DNA from: Planctomycetaceae bacterium
GTDB lineage: Bacteria > Planctomycetota > Planctomycetia > Pirellulales > Pirellulaceae
Direction of reading: 5' to 3'
Length of the DNA stretch: 64,000 bases
NCBI GenBank assembly: GCA_020638995.1
Contig: JACKHM010000002.1
Coordinates: 1,178,001 to 1,242,000, forward strand
This document shows, piece after piece, positions 46,801 to 49,920 of the stretch (positions are counted from its first letter, which is position 1; every line of letters begins with the position of its first letter). A program made the position numbers and the translations under genes. The notes under the pieces were generated by a model. That model was not told the DNA's origin and did not search any database. It saw nothing but the letters and a program-made list of their open reading frames with translations.

Positions 46801-49571
46801 CTTGCCTGCGACAATCCACGTTCGGTAACCTTCGGAGCGAGGCCAGATCCCGTCAGCCCGGCGCCGCTGATCGTAAACTCTGGGTCGCGACCGCCGTACT
46901 GTCCTTGGAACGCCACGTTCCAAGGTCGGCTTCCGGTCACGACCACATCGCCTGGATTTACACTCGACAAGGCTTCAAGTGCTGATTGCACAGCGGCGGC
47001 TGTTGCGTCGTGAGCGATAGTACCGGTCGTTTGGCCATTGAATGTTAACGTGAAGCTTCCGCCGCTTGGCGTTCCGCCGAGCGATACTTCGTTGACACGG
47101 CTCACCGGTTGTGGAACCACCGACACAACTTGGGCGCCCAGGCTCAGCGAAAAGTAAATCGTATCCTGACTCAACCCGTCACTCGGCGTGGAGTCGCTCG
47201 TGACAACGTAGAGTTCACCGTCCGTGTTACGAAGTGCGGTGACCCCGGCCAACGCATTGTCTTCACCGAAGATTTCAATGCGGTACTTGTCGTTCGGAAG
47301 TGCCTGGTCAAAGCGAGCGATTATGACCGATGAGTTGGTTCCAAATCCTTGGTAGCCCGGTACAACCTCAACTTCGTTTCCGTCGCCGAACGTGCCATCG
47401 AAGCCGGATCGCGTGATTCGAATACCATCGAGTGAGTTCAGGTCGATGCCAGGATTGGACGCAAATCGAAACGTCAATTCGCGAGGCGACACATCCAAAA
47501 CATTGTCGAGCCCTGGGTTTGCAGCAGGGTCGGTGTCGAAGTTAAAGATCGCGCCGTTGTTCGGGTTGATGCTGATCAGCTGAGGCGAGATTGGAATCGG
47601 AGGCAAATCGAATGCAGCAACAACGGATGTCGCATTTCCACTGCCTCCGTCGAATGCACTAAAGCCCATTCCACGGCGGGCAAAGGCCGTCCAGATTTCT
47701 GCCTCGTTTGCTCCACCTGTCAGCACCTGATCCGCTGCGAGAATTGCGTCGCGACCATCCAGCATGGAAGGATTTGTTGGCTGAAGCTTTAGCCCATCCA
47801 TGACAAGTTGCATCGCCAAATTGTTACCACCGGTACCGTTATAAACGTCCGAGTCGTAACCATGTTTGTTGATCAGCAACCAGTTCAAATCCCATAGCGC
47901 AGAAGCCCAAATCTCACCCGCATTGTGCTCCTCATTGTTTGGAAAGCCGCCGTTGAAATCGTCGTAGTTAAGCGGATTGATACCAAGGTTGAAGCTGTAA
48001 GGAAAACGGCGAATGCCATTGGGAGCGTTGAACGACCAGTCAGCGATCGGATAGGCGTCAAATTGCCCGTCGGTAGGCTTCTGGGTTGCGAACAGACCAA
48101 AGAAATCACTCCAGCCTTCTCCCATGCCCCGACTCTGAACAGCCTGCAACGCATTGGAATCGGCAGGTCCGCCGGTCAGACGATTGGTTACACCGTGCCC
48201 GTACTCGTGGACGATAACAATACTGTCCAGGTCCGTGTCACGTCCCGGCGTTGCCCTCGTGGTCTCGTACATCCGCATGATCGGTGCTTGACCATCAGGC
48301 GGCGTTCCAAAATTTGCATTGTTCGTGCATACGAATTGCGGTGGACAAGTATCGGCACCGAATTGCGAGAGCGCCAGCACAGCGTCGCCTTCCAAACCGC
48401 CATTGCCGTAGTTATTAACCTGAAAATTGCCGGATGCTTCATCGAAACCATACTGATAGTAGATATCATGTGAGGTATTGTTCCAATAAAACAAGTTGGT
48501 CGTCGCCGCGGAAGTGTATTGATTCGGGGCCTGAGTTAGATCCAGTGGAAAGTTGAAATCGAGACCTGCTCCTCCGTCGGGTGACACACCAACATTACCG
48601 TTGTTCCTGCCCTCGGCGGCCAGCACGTTGTTTCCAATTGTCAACGTCGACTCGGCCCCAATCACCCCATCTGTATCGTGCCAACCAAAGGGCGAAGCCA
48701 CCAAGTCATGCGGGTCAATGATATTTGCGCGGACTCCGTCGTTGGGCCCCTCGACGGGCAACGGATAGACGTTATACGAGGCATTCGCGATCCAGTCCGC
48801 AACATTCAGAAGTTCGCCGTCCACCGCGCTTACACTTGCGTCATACCAATGTGCTCCGTCGACGGTTTGCACGTTCAACCGCCAGGCAAGCTCGACGCCG
48901 TTTCCCTGTGGGACATATTGCAACTCCGCCGCAATGTCTTCCAGAGAAATCCCACTGGACGTAATTAGCGAAGTGCGAGCGACGTCGTTTTGCGTAGAAA
49001 TCACAACGGGCGGCTGAGTCAACGTCCAACCAAAATCGGCGGCCAGCGCACTCACAGCCTCCGTCGATGACAGTGTCGGCGTCGGGATCAATGGAGGATC
49101 AGCGGTATACAAACCCGATACGAAACTACTACCAACCGAAATGACTTCACCGCTATCGGCAATGTTGATGTTCAGAGTGGCGTTTGCCACCGGCAGTTCG
49201 TTGTAAGTTTGTTGGAGATGAAGGTGTGTCGTCCCAACGTGAGCACTCTCGATCACCGAACTGATCAAGTAGTCATCAAAGCTTTGCGCAGTCAGCCCAA
49301 GTGCTTTCGCGTTTTCTCGAAGGAACGTGTTCGCGATCGCTAATGGCGCCTCGCTCGAAGGCTCGGAAAGATACCCCCCGGCGTTCGACAAGCTTTCCTG
49401 TGCAGGCAGCGCCAATAAAACTTCGCTGTCATGATCGGCATCGCCAGTCGGACCAACGGCAAGCAATTGCCTGCTCTCCAGTTGCTCTAAGAGCATCTGG
49501 CGTCTCTTGATTCGCTCGCGCGATCGAATTAGAAGATCGTTCGGTCCTCGTGACTTGCGTCGCTTGGCCAT
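22869..49571 (-). CDS. Giant secreted multidomain protein (about 8,900 residues): M36 metallopeptidase, PPC, GEVED, cadherin-like repeats and dockerin
   Basis: One unbroken 26.7-kb frame. In order, with approximate residues: a basic N-terminus with the LEPR-XLL-type motif LEQLESRQLLA (28-38); a fungalysin/thermolysin-type propeptide (about 70-190); an M36 peptidase with HEYGH at 455-459 and downstream GMGEGWSDFF. Next are an M10-like domain without zinc ligands (about 1080-1235), PPC domains, right-handed beta-helix segments, three FN3-like repeats (about 1900-2205), and an array of 'FEFD-x-x-G' repeats (about 3780-6400). A GEVED domain (about 6440-6610), about 17 cadherin/Ig-like repeats joined by VNDAP-type linkers, and a type I dockerin pair (about 8724-8788) complete it, ending in an acidic ALDSLF tail. 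ATG 49571 has AAGGG seven bases upstream. It is presumably exported and displayed or released, with the peptidase able to cleave external protein or itself. Confidence 0.93.
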   Translation of the reverse strand: MAKRRKSRGPNDLLIRSRERIKRRQMLLEQLESRQLLAVGPTGDADHDSEVLLALPAQESLSNAGGYLSEPSSEAPLAIANTFLRENAKALGLTAQSFDDYLISSVIESAHVGTTHLHLQQTYNELPVANATLNINIADSGEVISVGSSFVSGLYTADPPLIPTPTLSSTEAVSALAADFGWTLTQPPVVISTQNDVARTSLITSSGISLEDIAAELQYVPQGNGVELAWRLNVQTVDGAHWYDASVSAVDGELLNVADWIANASYNVYPLPVEGPNDGVRANIIDPHDLVASPFGWHDTDGVIGAESTLTIGNNVLAAEGRNNGNVGVSPDGGAGLDFNFPLDLTQAPNQYTSAATTNLFYWNNTSHDIYYQYGFDEASGNFQVNNYGNGGLEGDAVLALSQFGADTCPPQFVCTNNANFGTPPDGQAPIMRMYETTRATPGRDTDLDSIVIVHEYGHGVTNRLTGGPADSNALQAVQSRGMGEGWSDFFGLFATQKPTDGQFDAYPIADWSFNAPNGIRRFPYSFNLGINPLNYDDFNGGFPNNEEHNAGEIWASALWDLNWLLINKHGYDSDVYNGTGGNNLAMQLVMDGLKLQPTNPSMLDGRDAILAADQVLTGGANEAEIWTAFARRGMGFSAFDGGSGNATSVVAAFDLPPIPISPQLISINPNNGAIFNFDTDPAANPGLDNVLDVSPRELTFRFASNPGIDLNSLDGIRITRSGFDGTFGDGNEVEVVPGYQGFGTNSSVIIARFDQALPNDKYRIEIFGEDNALAGVTALRNTDGELYVVTSDSTPSDGLSQDTIYFSLSLGAQVVSVVPQPVSRVNEVSLGGTPSGGSFTLTFNGQTTGTIAHDATAAAVQSALEALSSVNPGDVVVTGSRPWNVAFQGQYGGRDPEFTISGAGLTGSGLAPKVTERGLSQARNQILVYFNEDDLHSVAIETPTDPSTGPTVVNPAFYKLIQTNDTARNTDDGAAIEPTNIYYDPATNKAVLTFADDIANLGGTGTYRLRIGTDEFVPNSTAPLVPVTRVVDIDAGSSFATANRVLGDLSSASNTSQIIASTIERQALPVDYPGDIDEPGHRDLEFPFDSHVSQAADQLDGITTVFYNFRSDYGVSPNGAQLFNAITAAQKQRVREIVELASQYYGVQFVETASQGITIATGDPRAINPNATLGENGVGVIASGNISNGLVILNAAYNWYDGYGQEDSDPVTLSWFQTAASGIGLILGGGFSNDLPALQLQQDIEDSPTNTSPGLVVPNVTVPEPVFPGDADIVHGQYLYRPDSRDIDMYEFTLSDSGSFTAETMAERLSDSSQLDTVLRLYEQLIERDAAGNPVDSNGMPTTDPNAFVSIVDQNGNPVRVLVSQNDDYFSEDSLIRLDLQPGRYFVGVSASGNASYDPAIEDSGIGGLSEGVYQLRLDFRPDADKSIVDVDGTPLDGDADGIAGGVYNFWFRTQSMERVLEVTGNGSTIVEGQTITITAIVNSVPVTKTFEFSADASITGGNVRVPYTAGATPDDGATIATALHAAITGASGFNNASVASVSGTKVTLVGDRSVVLSGNSLGIARLGKTIFIDKTANAGSADGSQSRPFNTISGTGGPSGFANAYPGDVVRIVGNSGVDGRLDTLNDAFAYEIGFGGPGNTARSDGATMEVPKGVTVMIDAGALFKLREARIGVGSSTASVDRSAGALQVLGTPEQNVFFTSYDDRNTGVNTNTVLTTPQQGNWGGIVFREDIDRSRGRFSYGREGIFLNYVNHADMKYGGGNVRIDGVLQIVNPIHLTETRPTISHNTITLSADAAISADPNSFEESNFHSPRAQAFGAFVSDYGRVGPDIHGNVLSANSNNALFVRIATPAGGALKQLTVPGRFDDTDIVHTISENLVIQGTPGGPILEETPPSLALVAFDKIGGGGLTAGTYEYRITYVDANGNETLPSAPSLPVTLLGGAQQGTVRLRNLPLATTGFVARRLYRSDVSGSGTYDLVAQIDAVTTAFVDTGMAAGGSLNVPALNAMTLTPQATGSLATGTFRYKVSFVDSLGRESLLSAASPSVAVGGVNASVQLNNIPTLADRTRRIYRSAADGNGPYLLVTTLADDTTTTYVDQGPLATPTPVVTFVSLTPTTGGALASGAYDYRLTFVSPTGEEGLPSASTASVTISGLQGSIQVVGLQTLPGHTRRLYRSIPNKPGEYTLIAELNESSTSYIDIGGSLPESIERGTLRRARLDASLVIDPGLIVKLEGAHIQADMGAQFVAEGREGQEIIFTSRADDRYGASGSFDTNNDNNGLAGPDQPAPGDWGGVFFGPTSRGSLDHVLITHAGGVNRIEGDFAGFNAVEIHQAEVRLTNSVIENNASGVGGSAASERSGRGFNAPGAIFVRGAQPIIVGNIIRDNGEVTSNVSTAAININVNSLNFRLLEDYGRSTGVIDAIPRFLDNQGPLIRDNRIGGNEINGMIVRGGILTTQGVWDDTDIVHVVLDEIIVPDFHTYGGLRLESGPAEGLVVKLSGQNAGFTASGRPLDIDDRIGGSLQIVGRAGFPVVLTSLSDSSVGAGFQPNGLPQVQTNNLASGGIPGEWRSILLDQYAADRNVAVVLETEAADEAAPGPNATPDSAQFIGSLAGDEKSGDENLRLGFEIHGFISAPSDIDVYSFVADGGTEVWLDIDRTTSSFDSVIELVDASGNVLARSDNSYAEGVGAGPVVPDPQTLAFELDKSPFISKDRWTTNERDAGLRVALPGSADSRSIYHVRVRSSNPNVGTDLNGGLTSGVYQLQLRIRELDEVPGSTISFADIRYAQNGIEIIGGPTHSPLLGEVVEVASDSNNAQTNDSIGTAQFVGNLLNADRGTVSIAGSIDPNSLDRTYNLMTSNGLLVRGETAKDDDFYEFDLIRDSVEHAYSNMVSTTFDVDLADGLGRADTSLWIFAEIQVNGGPNITRLILAGRNSNIAEDQSGPLEGADLDDLARQSYGTLDPYIGPVYLPENVNSPRDGFGFGFGGDPVTYYAVVTANSHSPQVLDQFYKENSANQDVRLEPINSVERIAEDHIDGNFSFSSFDFTNPIGNEQLPVLFDSSNFNTGSNTNSTSAVPFHLGDVNLFVSRDGGLFGGTASSVYMVDPFTGTQEVTIGSFPGRSGDIAMRADGRLFAFQTAAQNGNTADADTRDYFNINYETATNLRTNAGGTNLITYVLDAAGTGLDVSPLGNNNDGVGFRINAIAYRGTGNNDGYFVGTRDDATSGAGFEYGANVLFNFDIRDGSIPGNDKANNVGRLSGGGMQEFDRGQILTSTQVVPQNVGVGDRFTLMLGEDSISYVASGAFGATNLEFEVASGLRTAWNQAALTNPAFAAFQVTQTTVSQFLSGTRAPALDIRLVNPLGASIAPGPSGSIIAGSTADGDGFALQDLEVDGFGPGGDITGLAIQPNNFGIAYAVSDRGGLYEVDLFGFGGSNVGDYVESSAVDLLVGDFGSPILFEGLTFGPPDVSNGAYANTLFGIDGSGDLYALNTVGALQPIFENGALFVSTGLSSVTGLDFSTLDENLWHVTSNRGTDPGHGIEPTLDGRGGVTGGTSFYFGNEEFGGGNNSSDGIGGGNFNQRIRDYNFPGGAHGTLMSNPFSLEGYVAADQPVLYFNYALDTEDTEYDPTGTVNPMRDAFRVYVVNEDGETTLVATSDLFQSDVNADEFDIGQDDASNFGLSCNHPDALFVSQDDRNTPCVQPLFESATLTNGDLQFRQARIELDRFAGQKNLKLRFDFSTAASFDLGDITTTGEELRAIPGADIRDAQIVTLSGGANFTVSDLEFESGITLVAPTGANIKQGDTFTLDNGVDPAVTFEFNADGFFTRALSVSAGDQFSDGDVFQVNDGVAADPITFELDSGFLLTVPAVGAAPGGVTDGRSFTVTDGGATSVVFEFDSNGVTSGGTAVNIAPNRVLTVASVGTGIGQINDAHTFTINDGLGTAATFQYDRDGNFAGSNTRIDIADQRFLQVPTAGTSVGGVADGQQFSVNDGLGGPDVVFELNNNGLFVDADLNTIPDNQLINITDHILIDVPFPGVGPGGVVDTDFFAVTVGGTTTTFEFNTTGTVSGGHLPVPIDMSLVAIQRSDVADAMVAAINNAGIGVTAILTGTATVQLVNPAPSVSVDLTGSPNLTQSKLALTQAEVADLIATAITNVGSLNVTAQNEGSGRVVLVNSTAGHTLTVPSGSTLVAGTRSLAQSVVTQRTLDAIQASGFAFTAALRSPGQILLTNTAPTTSLNTAGSNGVSNFSVALNQDEVADRIANAVDGTFATLGLDATNIGDGVVHLGGDAHTIDTTNASTLVVSGQAGITTSGAVRVAFVPSADADQMALTIANAIVSATGTSGTATGSMVTLGTGATFSPGTSPILPDGIVPVLFATTMSADEVAQNIEAAIMGVGVATSGGVIATQFITEPNEISSPFDSGLNSTGAFRGSGIIGDGINTGFEYDLIAVNLNAGDTISIDVDTFGSTLDTYMGLVDPAFTRYIAISFDDPAPGEAFSLDPYLETTVTTAGRYFVLVSNESGTGAYDIEISVNGSGTFVTSGGIFRSENRVNIPGIALARSADLPASFIEGGQGVASGNTPVHINSSMSDSQVADAIARAASIALAGYETTILAGDGSQISDGDTFTVSNVPDIQPSSNLFFEPNDTIFQSVSSGLTGGAGYYLASGQIGDNFQVTTNSALDVDFVRVNLLAGDTINIDIDAAELGSTLDSTLVLFDSTGAIVATNDDGVAHGELASTDSFLSTTVATAGTYYIGVSADSNNAYNPFLQGSGASATSTGFYELEVSINERHSATFEFDAGVTLQVPDPLSLQIPSSGGFFGLVNDGETFTISDGTSFATFEFDDNGFVTGSNIPIPFVFVDTQDDIAKSLAKALASAGIGLNPSNIGNGQVVLGALPNHTLSLPFNSSVTRSGLTNSISDGEAFLINDRIGGGNTVFEFDADGVTATGANRVAIVDIGIAVPVNGGATTLGGIADGEIFTIDNGQGGIPLTFEFDSDGLLSSNANRRITFVDDTIGPASTQDQIVDAIVTALNAAGLGLTAVNSGTGVVRLNANGNNLSLTSAPSLTQTSLPATKLQIARNIVTEISLSSTGVVPASLGGGRIQLSGTTQFVDTSGTATLTQSGTIGASTPNVIVIPYTPTPAFTASMAAQAISSAIRSADLDITTSVSGRRVELSGRDVVVDASGTFALSTESPNNAVSTEKDLVRLIGGGLVSQDLGPFGINLLGFEDRLAGDEFGAYSLSRVNSSAYPGALRARDNAHEGVYVDDVIIGFAERGEMVLNSGNNTTIDENFELLNDELESFHDETLVGDYQLEIRAGDDFGEFATGTFAGPSGVLVLQGINTNSRSAAQYTVIAKPGATIADGDTFEISDGVHPRVFEFDDLSGTTGQGVTPGHVKIAFLPSDNINRMAERIRDAINAEHLAGGFAISAALTDGTDSGLASTGSMVDLIGDAVFRGELGVNAQVNSGYAFDNDEVFRIENTSQTGEKITSITLDLPSGLSFDTVLKAGTEGFNIHRSSNQVGATFTSLNPDSLTIDFSRFGAGQKFVFGLDISDGTFFNRFGAALGRNLAGTTATIMFDSGREVIDTFSRLPADGGVAAVLGGDQAITAIAGSGQSDQNTPRDQGQIVVHSNQITDSQNFGIIADAGARTRNDLATLAGTMAHPGPPINFDSTNNQRLAPGPVIVNNVISGGGQGGILFSGDTNNSQPGAVSFGRIVNNTIYGDLAATVGIQVEQSASPTLLNNIVSGSFIGIRVDNTSLSTVIGATLFKDNGFNGVIGSTVFDSTTGVGSAPIVLGASDPLFVNAAGRNFYPQANSKAIDSSLDSLQDRDDFANRIKAPLGISPSPILAPDRDAFGQLRVDDPLVSTPAAQGSNVFKDRGGLDRSDVSGPSAILVNPRDDDAEGNDLDRSATFVRLDSGTLSRFEILIEDGDGTGPDRNTITSQAFVLTENGRTLVDGVDYIFGFNATSNTIRFTPVSGIWRSGSVYEISVNNRDRIVVSVPSADTVRDGDQFVVTDATGATQRFQFESGFTLNVPQSLTIEVPAAGWAAVSDGDTFQVSNGATTVVFEFDFDGNSLNQAISLVPGDTADDIAMKIVDALVAQAALGLSPKTLPGGAVHLGSRPNHTLDVSGSSLTQLGQPAGVQDGETIVIGDGTNQVILEFDSNGVVGSGTTVINVAPSRAHTEIADDIEAAIRNSGLGLTGALHLGGGVVNVGGEIRHTIDTTLSTIVLEGQPGVDPAITLFVPGDGSVISDAGTFTIDDGTNSVTFEFDKDGSVTQGNVAIAVLDTLTQDQVADAIVTVIRNAGIGVNPVNAGGGAITLGETARHSINLGNSGLTSVGVPGGAIAVLFRPSSSVFTIAQMQGALLNAIRSSTLASVAATPRDRQTIFIDGAVAVLGLSNSFLAGVKDVAGNTLQPNRPPDDTRFTILTPGVTLDYGDAPDGVAGAIASYDTLLANNGARHAIVSSNGLRLGSLVDVELDGQPTLLADGDDTDTAGDDDDGVVFGGILTPDFSPILRVTASDFGFVDGWVDFNQDGDWDDFGEKILDSVPVVTGENLLNPTPVPINAALGDTYARFRISRVGSTFPTGLVVDGEVEDYAVRILPNEPPFVSPPFDTTGVPTQLGTEDGVNLTVDLDNLGGIPVFGDNDIGVNGDMLTYTASLDVARSANPNVVTLSITGSMITLDPQPNQNGSAIVVVTATDQAGRIAQTSFTVTIAAVNDAPVLTIPSGTQLALEDIAKSISGIDVSDVDLGANDLVRLTLSTQNAGSFLTINTSISGGLRATDLGTGQNGTSTITINATPARIRTTLLSGSGLVYRGAQDFFGNDSIHVELSDLGQHADPPNSQTPIVVTGDISISVAAVNDAPTLSVLPLQEVPEDTDLVINGLSIADPDVGNANMEVAITAIDGIVRLNGANGVDPALLRIAGADGSSAVTLRGTLAQLNAVLSGMVFRGNQDFNGLASVSVTVNDLGNSPAPPRQATRVIDISVLPVNDAPSFTITQPTLPSINEDAGLQTIPLVSLPNVTRGPATATDEAGQAVTFVLTRVAGAGDLAFSVLPVINPATGNLSYTPAPNANGQAVFDVTVMDNGGVETRNQAGALVATGVDTSAPIRITISVNAVNDAPRFTKGANQQINEDALDPEDNTRLQTVEGWATGISRGPLSATDEINQVLQFNVAPVTSGLQIGNLAFVSPPAVDPVTGNLTYETAPDTNGVRVFRVTLQDSGSGVFPNVNMSQTETLTISVAAINDPPSFNIAGTSQTINEDAPFQTVPGFVTNISRGPAAPSDEDGQVLTFNVTTTFAGTTTDASAAFSQFPAVNPLTGTLTYQLAPNVNGNFVVTLELDDSGTGAASPPNNDKSPKQSFTITANAINDAPQFQLVDQNVATPGVIDLTINEDAQLVTIAGFATGVTRGPSDEITQALAFDLTVQSTTRNLAFSVPPAINVVGTSGQLTFRTAPDTNGTAKIVVSLRDDGNGTAPHANTSLPQTFTLNVNSVNDPPFVANPVADFTVDEDAPSTQIELFPNVFNDVDINPFDNDSLTLSVVNSAALATQGLVTTSISQTAQSAILTLNYQPNRNGIAEVIVQAQDTFGVTVQDTFTVNVRAINDAPAIGGATSLTAAEDVTTTLSGLTITDADVAETANGMLEVTFEATHGILTVNPLIGLGISGNSSKSVVVTGTPASFATMLADATGLQYLSDLNYNGPDSLVIKVSDLSNTGIVAGTGLSGTLTTTSTVPLNVTAVNDAPTALNDAVNTPEDVPIVINGATLRSNDVRGPSNESPQSMLVSGVGATGALTASSANGGAVVLDTTARTVTYTPPADFVGTDTFVYRVTDDGLTAGVADPMSAFGTVTVTISAVNDPPVPGPDSQSIDEDVLLVFDAITLVGNDLPGPVSATDEVGQLLSVIGVGSTSAAGASVSLTSGAISYRPPVDFSGSDTFTYTVRDNGSPNASATGTVTVTVRPVNDPPIPVSDTRSTPEDTRHVFSASLLTQNDAAGPANESSQSLTVLGVSSTSANQGTVSLVSGVITYTPPTDFSGEDVFTYTVADNGSPSRSSTGTVTMNVTAVNDAPTAGADSRTTSEDVALTIAAGTLLNNDVRGPANESGQTIAVQSVSAASAQGGQVTFNLSTNQIVYTPKADFNGNDTFTYTIVDNGLTNGIADPKNATATVTVTVTPVNDAPIAFTDAQSTIEDRTLTIDAAVLLSNDLPGPSQAGVDNETSQTLSVISISQTSVRGGTITLVGSTVTYNPPKDFAGVDTFTYEIQDNGTTNGLADAKSATGVITINISAVNDPPIMTASTSMTVEDLQLQIFASELTMADVGGPGAESTQPLTVIGVSSFSAQGGTLSLGTGGTVTYTPPLNFNGTDTFTYTVRDAGLTNGTSDPQTATGTHTVTVTPANDPPTAINDAFAANEDAVLQVQGRGVLGNDFDIDLPVDTITVSNPGQLLTDQGATVTLNANGTFSYDPTGAVNLQALRVGQSIIDRFRYKASDGSLESNEATVNITVVGANDAPVAANDTFTVDEDAQLTVGTSGSILLNDTDAEDGANPIGALTAVRISGPSNGALNLNSNGTFTYTPTPNFTGVDTFVYRANDGSTNSNAATVTINVAATNDPPNAGADAYSTGQGVPLTVNATNGVLRNDTDGEQTTPLTAQLATQPANGTVALNANGSFTYTPRSGFSGTDRFTYRAIDDGGLASTPATVTISVASATVFQNPANSRDVNNDTAVSPIDALLLINHLNNVGSHVLTSAITGIPYPDTNGDNNISPSDVLLVVNTLNSAGAGEGESWIQVPSIAAAAPSVIPASATPSIDISQSTPPVDQAIEDLAFSENEHLGSEDYFAEIGRSDFASQYRSLNSAARASLAAKAKELELALDSLFDESEFGSELAD
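23205..23400 (-). other. Type I dockerin repeat pair, first giant protein
   Basis: Two F-hand calcium-binding repeats, DVNNDTAVSPIDALLLINHL and DTNGDNNISPSDVLLVVNTL, form a dockerin. No cohesin is encoded in the window. In planctomycetes such dockerins usually precede a short C-terminal tail. Confidence 0.92.
23410..29740 (-). repeat. About 17 cadherin/Ig-like (Tandem-95 type) repeats of the first giant protein
   Basis: Units of about 85-130 residues are joined by linkers of the form [VIAT]-ND-[AP]-P; 17 such linkers are visible. Typical units have E-D-x-x-L at the start and N-G-x-x-x-[FY]-x-[FY]-x-P followed by F-x-G-x-D-x-F-x-Y in the second half. The last units are most alike (LLNDTDAEDG, LRNDTDGEQ), the first most diverged. 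Confidence 0.9.
29745..30250 (-). other. GEVED domain of the giant protein
   Basis: The segment starts LDYGDAPDG, has the aspartate-rich stretch GDDTDTAGDDDDGVVFGG and the WVDFNQDGDWDDFGEKI motif, and ends VVDGEVEDYAVRIL, which gives the domain its name. GEVED domains are common in large bacterial surface proteins. Confidence 0.9.
30350..31560 (-). repeat. Second array of 'FEFD-x-x-G' repeats
   Basis: Four further units of the same A/B repeat (for example DGDTFQVSNG with VFEFDFDGN; DGETIVIGDG with ILEFDSNG; DAGTFTIDDG with TFEFDKDG) lie just before the GEVED domain. One shared element, a helix ending in the motif D-x-[IV]-A-x-x-I-x-x-A-I, is present in each. Confidence 0.7.
33990..38230 (-). 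repeat. Main array of 'DG-x-x-F-x-[IV]-x-DG ... FEFD-x-x-G' repeats
   Basis: At least ten units alternate two elements. Element A is a beta-hairpin-like motif such as DGETFTISDG followed by FEFDDNG. Element B is a helix plus strand such as DEVADRIANAV followed by G-x-V-x-LG and H-x-[LI]-[DS]. PPC-type domains interrupt the array near 36,000-36,300 and 35,200-35,640. The units are clearly homologous as protein but diverged as DNA. I do not recognise a named domain. Confidence 0.75.
42955..43880 (-). repeat. Three tandem FN3-like repeats
   Basis: Three consecutive units of about 90-100 residues share the pattern L-x-[SA]-G-x-[YF]-x-Y-[RK]-[LIV]-[TS]-F/Y, then E-[TGS]-L-[PL]-S-A, then RR-[LI]-YRS and [LV]-[ILV]-x-x-[LI]-x-x-x-[TS]-[TS]-x-[YF]-[VI]-D. 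They interrupt the beta-helix region of the giant protein. The units differ too much at DNA level to be a recent duplication. Confidence 0.75.
45876..46340 (-). other. Degenerate matrixin/serralysin-like domain (zinc ligands lost)
   Basis: The fold pattern FYNFRSDYG, ITAAQKQRVREIVELASQYYGVQFVE and GVGVIASG matches M10-type metallopeptidases. At the place of the HExxHxxGxxH helix the protein reads AASGIGLILGGGF (residues 1220-1232), with every zinc ligand and the catalytic Glu replaced. The frame is otherwise intact. Confidence 0.6.
47560..49380 (-). other. M36 (fungalysin) propeptide and catalytic domain within the giant protein
   Basis: The segment begins with a propeptide-like region (TFLRENAKALGLT, YNELPVANATLNINI) and contains HEYGHGVTNRLTGGP and GMGEGWSDFFGLF. 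These are the zinc-binding HExxH and third-ligand Glu regions of fungalysins. All expected metal ligands are visible, so this domain is probably active. Confidence 0.88.
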
Positions 49572-49920
49572 ATAAGAACCCTTAATTAGGGGGACATGCG
49601 TATGCGGCATTCCCTATATACGAACGACTATCGCGACCCTGGAAGTAGCATCGCGACGACCGCTCGTAGCCCTAAGTGCTGTTGTGAACTCTACTTTTAC
49701 GCAATTCTGTCGATTATAGTTGGGGTAGAAGGCATTGCAAGAAATTGGGTAAACCGGTTCGATTCCGACGATTTGCTAGATTTCCTCGGAACTCCAGCGG
49801 CGAACGCTTCTTTACCCCCCATTTTTCAGGGAATCCACCACACTGCAGCGTACAATGCGACCACAATGAGGGAGTCACTCGAAGTCCGTTGATCGCACTT
49901 TTCCCGTCAACCGTGTCGGG
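49572..49920. other. Intergenic region between the two giant genes
   Basis: The 349 bases hold the leader of the first giant gene and the downstream flank of the second. A good promoter is at 49713-49740; the transcript would have a leader of about 135 bases. A short sequence near 49757-49772 resembles a tRNA T-arm but has no tRNA around it. No small gene is credible. Confidence 0.6.
49713..49740 (-). promoter_or_regulatory. Promoter of the first giant gene
   Basis: On the minus strand TTGCAA (49735-49740, 4 of 6 of the -35 consensus), a 16-base spacer and a perfect TATAAT (49713-49718) form the best sigma70-type promoter in the window. Transcription would start near 49706. Confidence 0.6.

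Noticed and set aside
49700..49800. A tRNA suggested by a T-arm-like GGTTCGATTCC
   Set aside because: Only three base pairs form in the T stem, and no acceptor, D-arm or anticodon arm can be drawn around it.
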